Below, piece after piece: positions 38,582-47,307 of a stretch of DNA of 64,000 nt (within the stretch, counting starts at the first letter, position 1; each line of letters opens with the position of its first letter). The position numbers and the translations under genes were made by a program. Source of the DNA: Clostridium saccharoperbutylacetonicum N1-4(HMT) (GTDB taxonomy: Bacteria > Bacillota > Clostridia > Clostridiales > Clostridiaceae); NCBI RefSeq assembly GCF_000340885.1, contig NC_020291.1:565001-629000 (forward strand). The letters are read 5' to 3'. The notes below the pieces were generated by a model that did not search any database, was not told where the DNA came from, and saw only the letters and a list, made by a program, of their open reading frames with translations.

Positions 38582-38683
38582 AACCAAGATATAGCAAATA
38601 TTATTTCTGTAAACGATTGATATAAACCTCTATTTATTGTATAATTAAGGAATAAATTCTATAAATTGAAAGGTGGTTTTTCT

Positions 38684-39652
38684 ATGAATTTGAAAAAGAA
38701 AGTATTTTATTTAGCTTTCTCTAGTTTATTTATATCTTGTATAAGTAGTGAACCTTTAACAGTCACAACTTTTGCTGATACAAGTGTAGCAGAAACAAAT
38801 TTGAAAGATGCTGGACAACAATTACAATTTACAGGAAGTAGTGTACAAGCTAGTGCTGAGTATGCGGTTCCATATGGTTTTGATACTAATAAACCTAATG
38901 TAAAATATGGAAAGCTAGAAGAAGTGTCATATTATTCAAAAACAACTGGAACTACAAGGAAGTGTTATGTCCTATTGCCAGTTAATTACTCGGCCAGCAA
39001 AAAATATCCAGTTTTATATTTATTACATGGTATAGGTGGTACAGATTCAGAATGGCTAAATGGAAACCCAACTGCAATAATAGGAAACTTAGTATCTGAA
39101 AATAAAGCATCGGATATGATTGTAGTAATGCCTAATGTTCGTGCAGCTGCTGATGATTCAGTGCCTAAAAATATTTATGGTCAAGAGAACATAAATGCTT
39201 TTGACAATTTTATAAATGATTTAAATAATGATTTAATGCCTTTTATTAATTCGAAATACTCAGTTAAAAATGGAAGAGAAAATACTGCTATAGCCGGACT
39301 TTCAATGGGTGGAAGAGAATCCTTATTTATAGGATTTAAAAATCTAGATAAGTTTGGCTATATAGGTGCATTTTCTCCAGCACCTGGACTACTCCCAGAT
39401 AGTGCATTAAATTACCCAGGTCAACTAACTAAAGAGCAATTTTCTATTCCAAAAAACTCTGTTAATATACCTAAACTTATAATGATATGTTGTGGAAATA
39501 ACGATAGTGTTGTTAAAAATACACCTAACACGTATCATCAAACACTAGTTGAAAATAAAGTTAATCATATTTGGTACACAATTGATGGTGATCATAACTT
39601 TACTGTTTGGAAGCACGGTCTCTACAACTTTGCAAAGAGGATTTTTAAATAA
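38684..39652 (+). CDS. Secreted CE1/Esterase-D-type carbohydrate esterase
   Basis: A 322-residue exported esterase. Signal peptide ~1-31 (cut before ADTSVAE). The domain is an alpha/beta hydrolase like feruloyl and acetyl-xylan esterases: oxyanion loop YLLHGIGGTDSEW, nucleophile S207 in AGLSMGGRES, acid D274 in CCGNNDSVV and H304 in DGDHNFTVW. ATG 38684 follows AAAGGTGG; six upstream codons are open but lack a ribosome site. Monocistronic. Together with the pectate lyase at 45056 it suggests degradation of plant cell wall; it has no attached carbohydrate-binding module. Confidence 0.9.
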   Translation: MNLKKKVFYLAFSSLFISCISSEPLTVTTFADTSVAETNLKDAGQQLQFTGSSVQASAEYAVPYGFDTNKPNVKYGKLEEVSYYSKTTGTTRKCYVLLPVNYSASKKYPVLYLLHGIGGTDSEWLNGNPTAIIGNLVSENKASDMIVVMPNVRAAADDSVPKNIYGQENINAFDNFINDLNNDLMPFINSKYSVKNGRENTAIAGLSMGGRESLFIGFKNLDKFGYIGAFSPAPGLLPDSALNYPGQLTKEQFSIPKNSVNIPKLIMICCGNNDSVVKNTPNTYHQTLVENKVNHIWYTIDGDHNFTVWKHGLYNFAKRIFK

Positions 39653-39655
39653 ATT

Positions 39656-39687
39656 ATACCCCCACACAATCGCTGTGTGGGTATTTT
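39656..39687 (+). terminator. Terminator of the esterase gene
   Basis: A GC-rich stem (ATACCC.ACACA / TGTGTGGGTAT) followed by TTTT. Confidence 0.88.
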
Positions 39688-39772
39688 ACATTATTAATTA
39701 TGCTGCTGTTTTTAATAGTGAAGAAGCAGTATATGCTTGATGAATACCGCCAATAAATAATCTATATTTACT

Positions 39773-39931
39773 TTAATGCTTATCTTCTCTTTTTGCAAGC
39801 AAGCGTTTAATAATTTTATTTGAAGAGGTAAGTAATTCTATAGCTTCATTAATTTTTGGATTAACATTATAAATATTAAAATTAACTTCTTCTTCAACTT
39901 CAGAAGAGATGATGTTTATGTTAACTTTCAT
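39773..39931 (-). CDS. Small 52-residue protein, unknown
   Basis: A short reverse-strand gene with a good ribosome site (AGGAG 7 bases before ATG 39931). It begins MKVNINIISSEVEEEVNFN and ends IIKRLLAKREDKH. It is acidic in the first third and basic at the end, with no membrane helix or signal peptide. The start and spacing resemble the N-terminal ~50 residues of LytTR-family regulators (MKV.I...EEE.), but the DNA-binding domain is absent, so it may be a truncated regulator or an unrelated small protein. Confidence 0.5.
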   Translation of the reverse strand: MKVNINIISSEVEEEVNFNIYNVNPKINEAIELLTSSNKIIKRLLAKREDKH

Positions 39932-40173
39932 TTTTACACTCCTAGAATTAAACAGTTATTATCTTTATTTATATATTGTAAAGTTTTAACTTTGATATGT
40001 CTATAATTTTATTTTAATGTTTGTAAACCTATGGAACTAAGGGGGGATAATTAAAATAGTTATATTTTATACAGTGATTTAAGAAAAAACAAATAATGAT
40101 GTTGAAAATCATTATCAATTATGATAGAATAAACAGCATTACGGGATAAAACAACTTAAGGAGGAAACCATTA

Positions 40174-40887
40174 GTGTTAATATTAATTTCTATTTTAATC
40201 GTAGCTATGTTTATTATTCTATTTCATAAGAAAATAAAAAAGCATGCCAATATTTTTTACATAATTTCAGGTCTAATTGCAATAGGATTTGTCCTATATT
40301 TCCAATTTAACTTAGGTAATCAAGTACCTAAGGATATAAATAAGTATGTTGTAACAATTTTCTCAAGAAGTGCTGTTTCAACAGCTTTGTTTACTATTGT
40401 AATGTATACGGGTGTTCTTGATAAGAAGCTCAATATAACAAAAAAATTATTAAGCGTACGTGGGGAGCTATCAATAATTGCATGTATTTTAACCTTAGGA
40501 CATAATGTTTTATATGGGAAAACATATTTTGTGACACTATTTGTAGATCACACGGCACTTACATGGGCCAAATTAATAGCAGCTTTAATATCTTTAGTTT
40601 TAATTGCTATGATGCTACCATTAATGATAACGTCATTTCCTAGTGTTAGAAAGAAAATTCCATTTAAAAAGTGGAAAGGAATTCAAAGATTAGCATATGT
40701 TTTTTATGGATTAATATATGTCCATGTTATGGTTTTGTTTCTTCCTAAAATCCAAAAAGATAAGCTTTTTGACATAGCAATTTATACTGTTATATTTGGC
40801 TTATATTTTGTAGCTCGTGTATACAGATATTTGAAAGATAAAGAAATCAAAGCTAATAGAAAATTGAAACTTAGCCCTAGCGTATAA
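40174..40887 (+). CDS. Ferric-reductase-like transmembrane protein
   Basis: A 237-residue integral membrane protein with about six or seven helices, matching the ferric-reductase-like (YedZ/MsrQ/NOX haem-b) domain: ELSIIACILTLGHNVLYG with one haem-ligand-type His, TLFVDHTALTWAKLIA, and GIQRLAYVFYGLIYVHVMVLF with the paired His of the domain. It starts with GTG 40174, with AAGGAGG 9 bases upstream. No FAD/NAD reductase domain is attached and none is adjacent. It may carry electrons across the membrane to an unknown acceptor. Confidence 0.78.
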   Translation: MLILISILIVAMFIILFHKKIKKHANIFYIISGLIAIGFVLYFQFNLGNQVPKDINKYVVTIFSRSAVSTALFTIVMYTGVLDKKLNITKKLLSVRGELSIIACILTLGHNVLYGKTYFVTLFVDHTALTWAKLIAALISLVLIAMMLPLMITSFPSVRKKIPFKKWKGIQRLAYVFYGLIYVHVMVLFLPKIQKDKLFDIAIYTVIFGLYFVARVYRYLKDKEIKANRKLKLSPSV

Positions 40888-40987
40888 GTTGCTGGTTTTA
40901 TTAGTTATTACAATAGTTTCTTGCTACTATTCATATTGGGTATATAATAAACAGGTGAGTTGTAATTTTACTTGAAGTTCACATATA

Positions 40988-41030
40988 ATAAACCTTATCA
41001 CTTACTGTTAAATGATAAGGCTTATTTTGA
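40988..41030 (+). terminator. Terminator
   Basis: Stem AATAAACCTTATCA / TGATAAGGCTTATT followed by a T-rich run, 100 bases after the ferric-reductase-like gene. The remaining bases up to 41242 hold no recognisable gene. Confidence 0.8.
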
Positions 41031-41242
41031 TTTTATTATAGATATCAAAATTAATACTCAAACTTATAAATGTAATAAATATGTGTTTAATTTCGGTAAG
41101 TTCCGCATATGTCTAATTCTTGCTTTGGATATCTATATATTAATAAAAATATACTCATTAAAGTGAAAATAATTATATTTATGATAAAATGAGTATAGTA
41201 TAAAAGAAAGACAGAAGTTATTGGCAAAGGAAGGAACGCTAA

Positions 41243-42085
41243 ATGGAGAAAACTATGATAAATGAAAGTTTGAGAATTAACTGTGAAAAATGTTTTGGAT
41301 TTTGCTGTGTGGCACTATATTTTTCAGCTTCTGAAGGTTTTCCAACTAACAAAGAAGCAGGTAAGCCTTGCTTAAATTTAAAATCAGATTTCACATGCAA
41401 GATACATAAAAATCTTAGAAAAAAAGGGCTTAAGGGCTGTACTGCCTATGACTGCTTTGGCGCAGGGCAAAAGGTTGCTCAAGTTACATATGCTGGACAA
41501 GACTGGCAGAAGGCTCCAGAAGTAGCTGAAGAAATGTTTGAAGTGTTTTTGATTATGAGACAGCTTCATGAAATGTTATGGTATTTAACACAAGCAGCTA
41601 ATGTGCAAACTGAGGAAAAGATTAAAACTAAGCTTAATTCTTTAATAAGTGAGATGAATAATATAACACAGAGCACTCCAGAGGTGATTATTAAATTAGA
41701 TGTAGAAGCTTATAGAGATAAGGTTAATTATTTACTTAAGCAGACCAGCGAAGCTGTTAGAAATAAAGTTCTTAAAGGTCAAAAATCTTCATTAAAACAT
41801 AAAAAAACAATCGCTGGAAGGGCAGATTTTTTTGGAGCAAATCTTAAGAAAATTAGTTTAAGAGGAGCTGATTTGCGAGGAGCCTTTCTTATTGCGGCAA
41901 ATCTTAGCGAAAATGACTTAACTGGAGCAGATCTTATTGGCGCTGATTTGAGAGATGCTGATCTTAGTGGAACAAACTTAGAAAATGCTATATTTGTTAC
42001 ACAAGCTCAAATCAATACGGCTAAGGGAAATGCTAGTACAAAGTTACCAAAGGGTATAACAAGACCTATGCATTGGGACAAATAA
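41243..42085 (+). CDS. Cys-cluster and pentapeptide-repeat protein
   Basis: A 280-residue protein in two parts. The N-terminal ~75 residues carry a metal-type cysteine cluster (NCEKCFGFCC, PCLNL, FTCKIH, GCTAYDCFG) of the kind found in YkgJ-like Fe-S/zinc proteins. A helical middle (~85-190) is followed by pentapeptide repeats (~195-255: ADFFGANLKK, GADLRGAFL, ADLIGADLRDADLSGTNLENA), which fold as a right-handed quadrilateral helix. Start ATG 41243 with GGAAGGA upstream. Pentapeptide proteins may mimic DNA or act as scaffolds; a function here is unknown. Confidence 0.82.
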   Translation: MEKTMINESLRINCEKCFGFCCVALYFSASEGFPTNKEAGKPCLNLKSDFTCKIHKNLRKKGLKGCTAYDCFGAGQKVAQVTYAGQDWQKAPEVAEEMFEVFLIMRQLHEMLWYLTQAANVQTEEKIKTKLNSLISEMNNITQSTPEVIIKLDVEAYRDKVNYLLKQTSEAVRNKVLKGQKSSLKHKKTIAGRADFFGANLKKISLRGADLRGAFLIAANLSENDLTGADLIGADLRDADLSGTNLENAIFVTQAQINTAKGNASTKLPKGITRPMHWDK

Positions 42086-42201
42086 TTAGTTATAAGAAGC
42101 AAGAATGACTAAATACGGAGTTTTAATGGGATATGTTATAGAATAAATAATTAATTATAAGAAGCTAAAAGCTATAAATTTATTGGGGAAGAGGAAGAGA
42201 A

Positions 42202-42729
42202 ATGGATATTACAATTGAACTAGGTAAGAAAAGTGACATTGATGAATTAGAACAACTGTATAATGATATAAATGACCATTTAGCTAGGGGAATAAATTAT
42301 CCTGGATGGAGAAAGGATATATATCCTGTTAGAGAAAATGCAGTTAATGGAGTTGCAGCAAACAATTTATATGTGGCAAGACATAACGGGAAAATTGCGG
42401 GAACAATTATTTTAAGTCATGAACCTGAGCCTGCATATGATGAAGTTACATGGGGAATAGAGGCTGGTTATTCAGAGATTTTTGTTATACATACTTTTGT
42501 TGTACATCCAGATTATTTGAAATGTGGTATTGGTAGAAGGCTAATGGATTTTGCAATAGAACACAGTATTAAAGCTAAGGCAAAAGCCATTCGTTTAGAC
42601 GTTTATGAAAATAACAAACCTGCAATACATTTATATGAAAAGTGTGGATTTATATACATTGATAGAGTTGACTTAGGATATAGAGAATATGGCTTAGAGT
42701 GGTTTAAGTTATATGAAAAGTTGTTATAA
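42202..42729 (+). CDS. GNAT-family N-acetyltransferase
   Basis: A 175-residue acetyltransferase. The acetyl-CoA-binding motif is VVHPDYLKCGIGRRLMDFAI, followed by KAIRLDVYENNKPAIHLYEKCGF, typical of RimI-like enzymes. GAGGAAGAG precedes ATG 42202. It could share a transcript with the pentapeptide gene 116 bases upstream. Acceptor substrate unknown. Confidence 0.92.
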   Translation: MDITIELGKKSDIDELEQLYNDINDHLARGINYPGWRKDIYPVRENAVNGVAANNLYVARHNGKIAGTIILSHEPEPAYDEVTWGIEAGYSEIFVIHTFVVHPDYLKCGIGRRLMDFAIEHSIKAKAKAIRLDVYENNKPAIHLYEKCGFIYIDRVDLGYREYGLEWFKLYEKLL

Positions 42730-42736
42730 TAGAGTG

Positions 42737-42786
42737 AAAATCCCACATGCACAGATCTAGAGATAGATTTGTGTATGTGGGATTTT
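42737..42786 (+). terminator. Terminator of the GNAT gene
   Basis: A perfect 12-bp stem (AAAATCCCACAT / ATGTGGGATTTT) with an imperfect inner extension and a short T run. Confidence 0.85.
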
Positions 42787-42840
42787 GTATAAGAAATATT
42801 AATCAGTCATCATTACTTATTAATTAAGTTACGAACTAAA

Positions 42841-42925
42841 AAGTGAGAATCCAAATCTTGTATTTGGTTATTCGAACTTTCTCTGTAAGCTTAAACCAAA
42901 ATTATTCAGTATTAATTATTACTTA
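42841..42925. repeat. Dispersed repeat copy 2 (related to 15737-15810)
   Basis: AAAAGTGAGAATC...TATTTGGTTATTCGAACTTTCTCTGTAAGC aligns with copy 1 over ~70 bases at clear similarity. It lies downstream of glnS on the minus strand, in a convergent spacer like copy 1. Confidence 0.6.
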
Positions 42926-42978
42926 TTAATCAATTAGAAAAGCCAATTACGTGTTACAGTCACTTTATTTTGACTATA

Positions 42979-44640
42979 TTAGCTTAATTTAAATGATGAT
43001 TTTAAAGGCACTATTCTATTAAATACTAATTTATCAGAAGTAGTGTATTTAGTATCAACATTAAAGAAACCATTTCTAACCATTTGGAATTTATCCTGTG
43101 GTTTTGCATCCTTAAAGGCAGTTGGCTCAATGAAGCCTTGTAATACTTCCATTGAATGTGGATTTATTTGTTCTAGGAAGTGCTTTCCTTCATTTTCTGG
43201 AGCATCATCTAGAATTAGTGGCTCATATAGTCTAAATTCAGCAGGAATGCAAGTTTTTGCATCTACCCAGTGAATAGTTCCCTTAACTTTTCTTCCTGTA
43301 AAGCCTGATCCACTCTTAGTTTCTGGATCATAAGTACAGTGAACCTCGATTACTTCGCCATTTTCATCTTTGATTATGTCAGTGCATTTAACAAAATATG
43401 CACCCTTTAATCTAACTTCATTACCAGGGAATAATCTGAAGTATTTCTTTGGAGGGATCTCCATAAAATCTTCTTTTTCAATATATAATTCTCTAGAAAA
43501 TGGAACTTCTCTTGTACCTTGAGTTTCATCTTTAGCATTGTTTTCTATAACAAGCATTTCTGATTCATTTTCAGGATAATTAGTTATTACAAGTTTTAAA
43601 GGATTTAGTACTGCCATAGCAAGTGGTGCTTTAAGCTGTAAATCTTCTCTTATAAAGTAATCTAACATTTGAGAATCAACAATAGAATTAGCCTTAGCTA
43701 CTCCAATAGCAGTACAGAAGTTCTTTAAAGCTTCAGGAGTGCAGCCCTTTCTTCTTAGACCACAAATAGTAGGCATTCTAGGATCATCCCAGCCATCAAC
43801 AACATTTTCATCAACTAATTGTTTTAGCTTTCTTTTACTCATAACTGTATTAGTCATGTTTAATCTTGCAAATTCTATTTGTCTTGGAGTAGCTTCCATT
43901 TCACATTCACTTACAACCCAATCGTAAAGTGGTCTATGATCTTCAAACTCTAAAGTACAAATAGAGTGAGTTACGTGTTCAATAGCATCTTCTAATGGGT
44001 GAGCAAAATCATACATAGGATAGATGCACCATTTGTCACCAGTATTGTGATGAGTTGAATGAGATATTCTGTATATGATTGGATCTCTCATATTTATATT
44101 TGCTGAAGCCATATCAATTTTAGCTCTAAGAACTTTTTCACCATCAGCAAATTCACCATTTTTCATTCTTTCAAATAAATCTAAGTTTTCTTCGACAGAT
44201 CTATTTCTGTAAGGACTTTCAATGCCAGGTTTTGTTAATGTTCCTTTATATTCTTTAGATTCCTCAGGGGATAAATCACAAACATAAGCTTTACCTTTTT
44301 TAATTAAAAGAATAGCTCTGTTGTACATTTCATCAAAATAGTCAGATGCAAAGAATAGTTCATTCCAATTTCCACCGAGCCATTTTACATCTTCTTTTAT
44401 TGATTCAACATACTCTGTGTCTTCTTTAACGGGATTTGTATCATCAAATCTCAAATGAGTTTTACCTTTGAACTCTTCAGCTAAACCAAAATTTAAAAGA
44501 ATGGATTTAGCATGACCTATATGTAGGTAACCGTTTGGTTCAGGTGGGAAACGAGTTATTATTTCTTTGTGTTTTCCACTTTCTAAATCTTCAACGACGA
44601 TGTTTCTTATAAAATTAGAAGAATTAATTTCATTTGACAT
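42979..44640 (-). CDS. glnS: Glutamine--tRNA ligase
   Basis: A 553-residue class I GlnRS. N-terminal [17 protein letters not shown] holds the HIGH motif, TRFDDTNP-like [13 protein letters not shown] follows, and [10 protein letters not shown] is the KMSKS equivalent. The C-terminal anticodon-binding beta-barrels ([25 protein letters not shown]) are typical of true GlnRS. GAGGT precedes ATG 44640. Most Firmicutes make Gln-tRNA by the GatCAB route, so GlnRS marks an acquisition early in this lineage. No T-box leader is seen. Monocistronic. Confidence 0.97.
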   Translation of the reverse strand: MSNEINSSNFIRNIVVEDLESGKHKEIITRFPPEPNGYLHIGHAKSILLNFGLAEEFKGKTHLRFDDTNPVKEDTEYVESIKEDVKWLGGNWNELFFASDYFDEMYNRAILLIKKGKAYVCDLSPEESKEYKGTLTKPGIESPYRNRSVEENLDLFERMKNGEFADGEKVLRAKIDMASANINMRDPIIYRISHSTHHNTGDKWCIYPMYDFAHPLEDAIEHVTHSICTLEFEDHRPLYDWVVSECEMEATPRQIEFARLNMTNTVMSKRKLKQLVDENVVDGWDDPRMPTICGLRRKGCTPEALKNFCTAIGVAKANSIVDSQMLDYFIREDLQLKAPLAMAVLNPLKLVITNYPENESEMLVIENNAKDETQGTREVPFSRELYIEKEDFMEIPPKKYFRLFPGNEVRLKGAYFVKCTDIIKDENGEVIEVHCTYDPETKSGSGFTGRKVKGTIHWVDAKTCIPAEFRLYEPLILDDAPENEGKHFLEQINPHSMEVLQGFIEPTAFKDAKPQDKFQMVRNGFFNVDTKYTTSDKLVFNRIVPLKSSFKLS

Positions 44641-45055
44641 AATTTTACCTCACTTATTAACAGCATTAATAATTGTCAATTTTCAATTATAACTGACCCT
44701 TGAGCAATGACAATTGTTTTTATTGTTATTTTTCACTTAATAATAATTTTAATCTAATATAGAGAAAAAATAAAGATAAATAAGGTTGTTTGATAACTAA
44801 TTTTTACAAGTTTTATTTATTTAGCAGTCTATAAATAATAAAAGCCTCTATACTATAAGCTTATTTTATTAGGCTTATAATATAGAGAACTCTTATTATT
44901 TAGCTAAAAAGGAAAGTATTAAGCTAACTTTCCTTTTTAAGCTTTCCAGTTCAATGACAATTGATAATTGAGCATTGATTATATATTTAAAGTAAGAATT
45001 TTATGTTTAGGAATGAGCAAATTAATTATCATTTTTTTATTATTTTAAAGGTAAA
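44641..45055. other. Spacer with dispersed repeats and a hairpin pair
   Basis: About 415 bases without a gene. It holds two dispersed repeat copies (44671-44715, CAATTTTCAATTATAACTGA...; 44952-44976, TGACAATTGATAATTGAGC) and two stems (CTCTATAC.ATAAGC / GCTTAT.ATAGAG near 44855-44887 and the terminator listed next). Confidence 0.5.
44906..44938 (-). terminator. Terminator of the pectate lyase gene
   Basis: A 12-bp stem (AAAAAGGAAAGT / ACTTTCCTTTTT) with A and T runs on both sides, 118 bases after the reverse-strand lyase. Confidence 0.75.
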
Positions 45056-46066
45056 TTATTTTACAGTTGGACTATTTGTTACTGTAGCGCCTGAAAGGTC
45101 ATTTTTTCCACCGCCTGAAGATGTACAATTATCTATTATAGCTTTAGCAAATGTAACTTGATATCCTAAAGCCGATGGTTTACCTGTAAGAGGCCATTTG
45201 TAATTTCCTAAAGCATTATTTATTGCAGTACAACCTGTCATAGTAACAACACCATTTTGATTGTTTCTATCAAAGCCAGCACCTGTGTTTCCTGTTGCTG
45301 TACAATTAGTTAGAACATGTTTTAATGGATCTAGATGAGCAGCTTGACCAGGAGTTTTATTATCTACACCTCCAAGTTTAAAGCCATTACCATCACCTTT
45401 TATTCCACCACAATTTCCGTTATTTATTGCTTTACAATGGTCAAACTTTACAGCTCCATGAGCAGCATATAAATCATATCCGTCATCTGAATTTCCTTCA
45501 GCTGTACAATAATATAATTCATTTCCTACACCTGAATGTAACTTAATAGCAAAACCATCAGCATTTTCACCAGTTGCATCTGCATTGCTGTAAGAGTAAA
45601 CACGAGTTAAAATGTTGTTTGCAGCTCCATTTGATAATTGAACTCCAGCATCTTTATTATTGTGAACATCTAAATCTGTAAGGTTATTACCAGAACCTTC
45701 AATATAGATTCCATTATCAGCTGCACCTGAAATATCTAAATTTTGGATAGTTGATCCATTAGTTTTTATTGATAAGCCTTTTCCTGAGTTCCCAGAGGTT
45801 GAAGAAAATACTAATTTATCAGTGTTCTTTCCAGTCTTTCCTTTAAGCGTAATACCAGCAGGTACATTTATTGTGCCTGATTTTATAGTTCCAGAAATAA
45901 GAATAGTATCTCCTTTAGTGGCTTTTCCTAAGTCACTTGTTAATTCTGCTGTTGTAGTAGCGGTATAAGTTGTAGCAGCATAAGCAGGTGCACCCTGTAG
46001 TAAGCTTCCTCCTGTAACAATAGCTCCTAAAGCTGCGATTAGACATAAATTTTTGATTTTTTTCAT
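45056..46066 (-). CDS. Secreted PL9-like pectate lyase
   Basis: A 336-residue exported parallel beta-helix protein. Signal peptide 1-31 (GGSLLQGAPAYAA), then coil repeats of the right-handed helix (IQNLDISGAADNGIYIEGSG, LTDLDVHNNKDAGVQLSNGA). ENADGFAIKLHSG and GIKGDGNGFKLGG match the calcium- and lysine-containing core of PL9 pectate lyases. Beta-elimination of polygalacturonate outside the cell is the expected activity. Single domain, no binding module. The upstream region holds a palindromic operator candidate (46141-46164). Confidence 0.88.
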   Translation of the reverse strand: MKKIKNLCLIAALGAIVTGGSLLQGAPAYAATTYTATTTAELTSDLGKATKGDTILISGTIKSGTINVPAGITLKGKTGKNTDKLVFSSTSGNSGKGLSIKTNGSTIQNLDISGAADNGIYIEGSGNNLTDLDVHNNKDAGVQLSNGAANNILTRVYSYSNADATGENADGFAIKLHSGVGNELYYCTAEGNSDDGYDLYAAHGAVKFDHCKAINNGNCGGIKGDGNGFKLGGVDNKTPGQAAHLDPLKHVLTNCTATGNTGAGFDRNNQNGVVTMTGCTAINNALGNYKWPLTGKPSALGYQVTFAKAIIDNCTSSGGGKNDLSGATVTNSPTVK

Positions 46067-46140
46067 TATAAAGATCCCCCTTATATTAATCAGTTTAAAT
46101 TATTGGTATAATGAATCTAAGAAAAATAATTTTATCAAAT

Positions 46141-46164
46141 GTTAACGTGAACACAAACGTTAAC
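46141..46164 (-). promoter_or_regulatory. Palindromic operator candidate upstream of the pectate lyase
   Basis: An inverted repeat GTTAACGT (46141-46148) / ACGTTAAC (46157-46164) with an 8-base spacer lies 75 bases upstream of the lyase start. Symmetry and size fit a dimeric LacI/GntR-type repressor; the right arm is shared with the esterase promoter region. Confidence 0.5.
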
Positions 46165-46539
46165 ATAGACATGTTCAAGATGACCACCTATACATATATA
46201 TTCTCATATTATTTATTATTTTAAAAGACCTTTTCCACCAAACGTCGAAAATTTGGTATTAAAAGAAATTTCCAGTTGTAGCATTTGAAAGTTTTGATTT
46301 TTATTCCTAAAAATCAACTTTTTATGCAAGAGTATTGATTTTTTTGTAAGAAATATATAAATATTAGTCACATAGAAGTAAATTATTAATTGATATAATA
46401 ATATTTTCATTAATAGTGAAGTTTGAATAATACTGCATAATATTGTATTATATAAGTGAAAAACATAGTTATTTATCAATTTTAATAAATATTAATTCAA
46501 GCGTATTTAAAATTGAAGGAGAGAATGGGATGTGATATC

Positions 46540-47307
46540 GTGTATTCAATTATCTTAGTAGAAGATGATATTATGCAAAGAGAAATATTAAAAAAAATGA
46601 TTTTACAAATGCATGAATTTATAAAAATTTATGAAGCGGATAGTGAGAAATCAGCTTTGGATATAATCGAGAATAATGATGTCGATATGTTTTTGATTGA
46701 TATTAGTTTAAAGGAATCCTCGGGATTAGACCTTGCAATGAATATTAGAAAAATTCCAAAATACGAATTTAGGCAAATTATTTTTCTAACAACTCATATG
46801 GAATATATCACACAAGCATTTAAACAAACCCATTGTTATGACTATATATTAAAACCATATGATAAAGATGAAGTTCAAACTATGATTAATAAGATTATTC
46901 TTAATGAAACTAATAAACTTAATAGTAAACCAAAGGAAGTTAATGTTGAAGATACTAAGGAAGTAGTTGTAACCCTTAAAAGCGGTGTGTTCTTAGGAAT
47001 TAAAATAAAAGATATTATTTTTATAGAAGTTAAAGGGAAGAATTGTGAAATAAATACTACTAATGGAATGTATGTTGTTAACAACACAACTTTAAAGAAA
47101 ATGATGAAATTAATAAACTGTGAATACATAATTCAAAGTCATAGATCTTATGCAATAAATAAAAAATATATATCTGTAATAGAAAAACAAGATTTTAAGC
47201 TGAGTAAGGTATACTTTAATAATTATGAAGGTACAGCGCTATTAGGCTATAAATTTAAGGATGATGTTATATCTGAATTTAAAAAAGGGAAAGTGATAAT
47301 ATGTTAA
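46540..47307 (+). CDS. agrA: AgrA-like LytTR response regulator
   Basis: A 255-residue regulator: receiver domain with acidic pair (LVEDD) and phospho-acceptor D54 (FLIDISLKE), then a LytTR DNA-binding domain (VVTLKSGVFLGIKIKDIIFIEVKGKNCEINT, about residues 148-178; FIQSHRSYAIN-like IIQSHRSYAINKKYI). GTG 46540 is preferred since GGATGTGAT, almost the full Shine-Dalgarno complement, lies just upstream; ATG 46525 is in frame but only 3 bases from GGAG. It overlaps the kinase gene by 7 bases. Its likely targets carry LytTR-type direct repeats, as upstream of agrB. Confidence 0.88.
   Translation: MYSIILVEDDIMQREILKKMILQMHEFIKIYEADSEKSALDIIENNDVDMFLIDISLKESSGLDLAMNIRKIPKYEFRQIIFLTTHMEYITQAFKQTHCYDYILKPYDKDEVQTMINKIILNETNKLNSKPKEVNVEDTKEVVVTLKSGVFLGIKIKDIIFIEVKGKNCEINTTNGMYVVNNTTLKKMMKLINCEYIIQSHRSYAINKKYISVIEKQDFKLSKVYFNNYEGTALLGYKFKDDVISEFKKGKVIIC

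Noticed and set aside
40972..41166. 64-codon open frame upstream of the pentapeptide gene
   Set aside because: It overlaps a clear terminator hairpin (40988-41030), and nothing in it looks protein-like.
46216..46479. Reverse-strand 87-codon open frame in the lyase-agrA spacer
   Set aside because: Very hydrophobic/AT-driven composition, no ribosome site at its start, and it overlaps the likely promoter region of agrCA.
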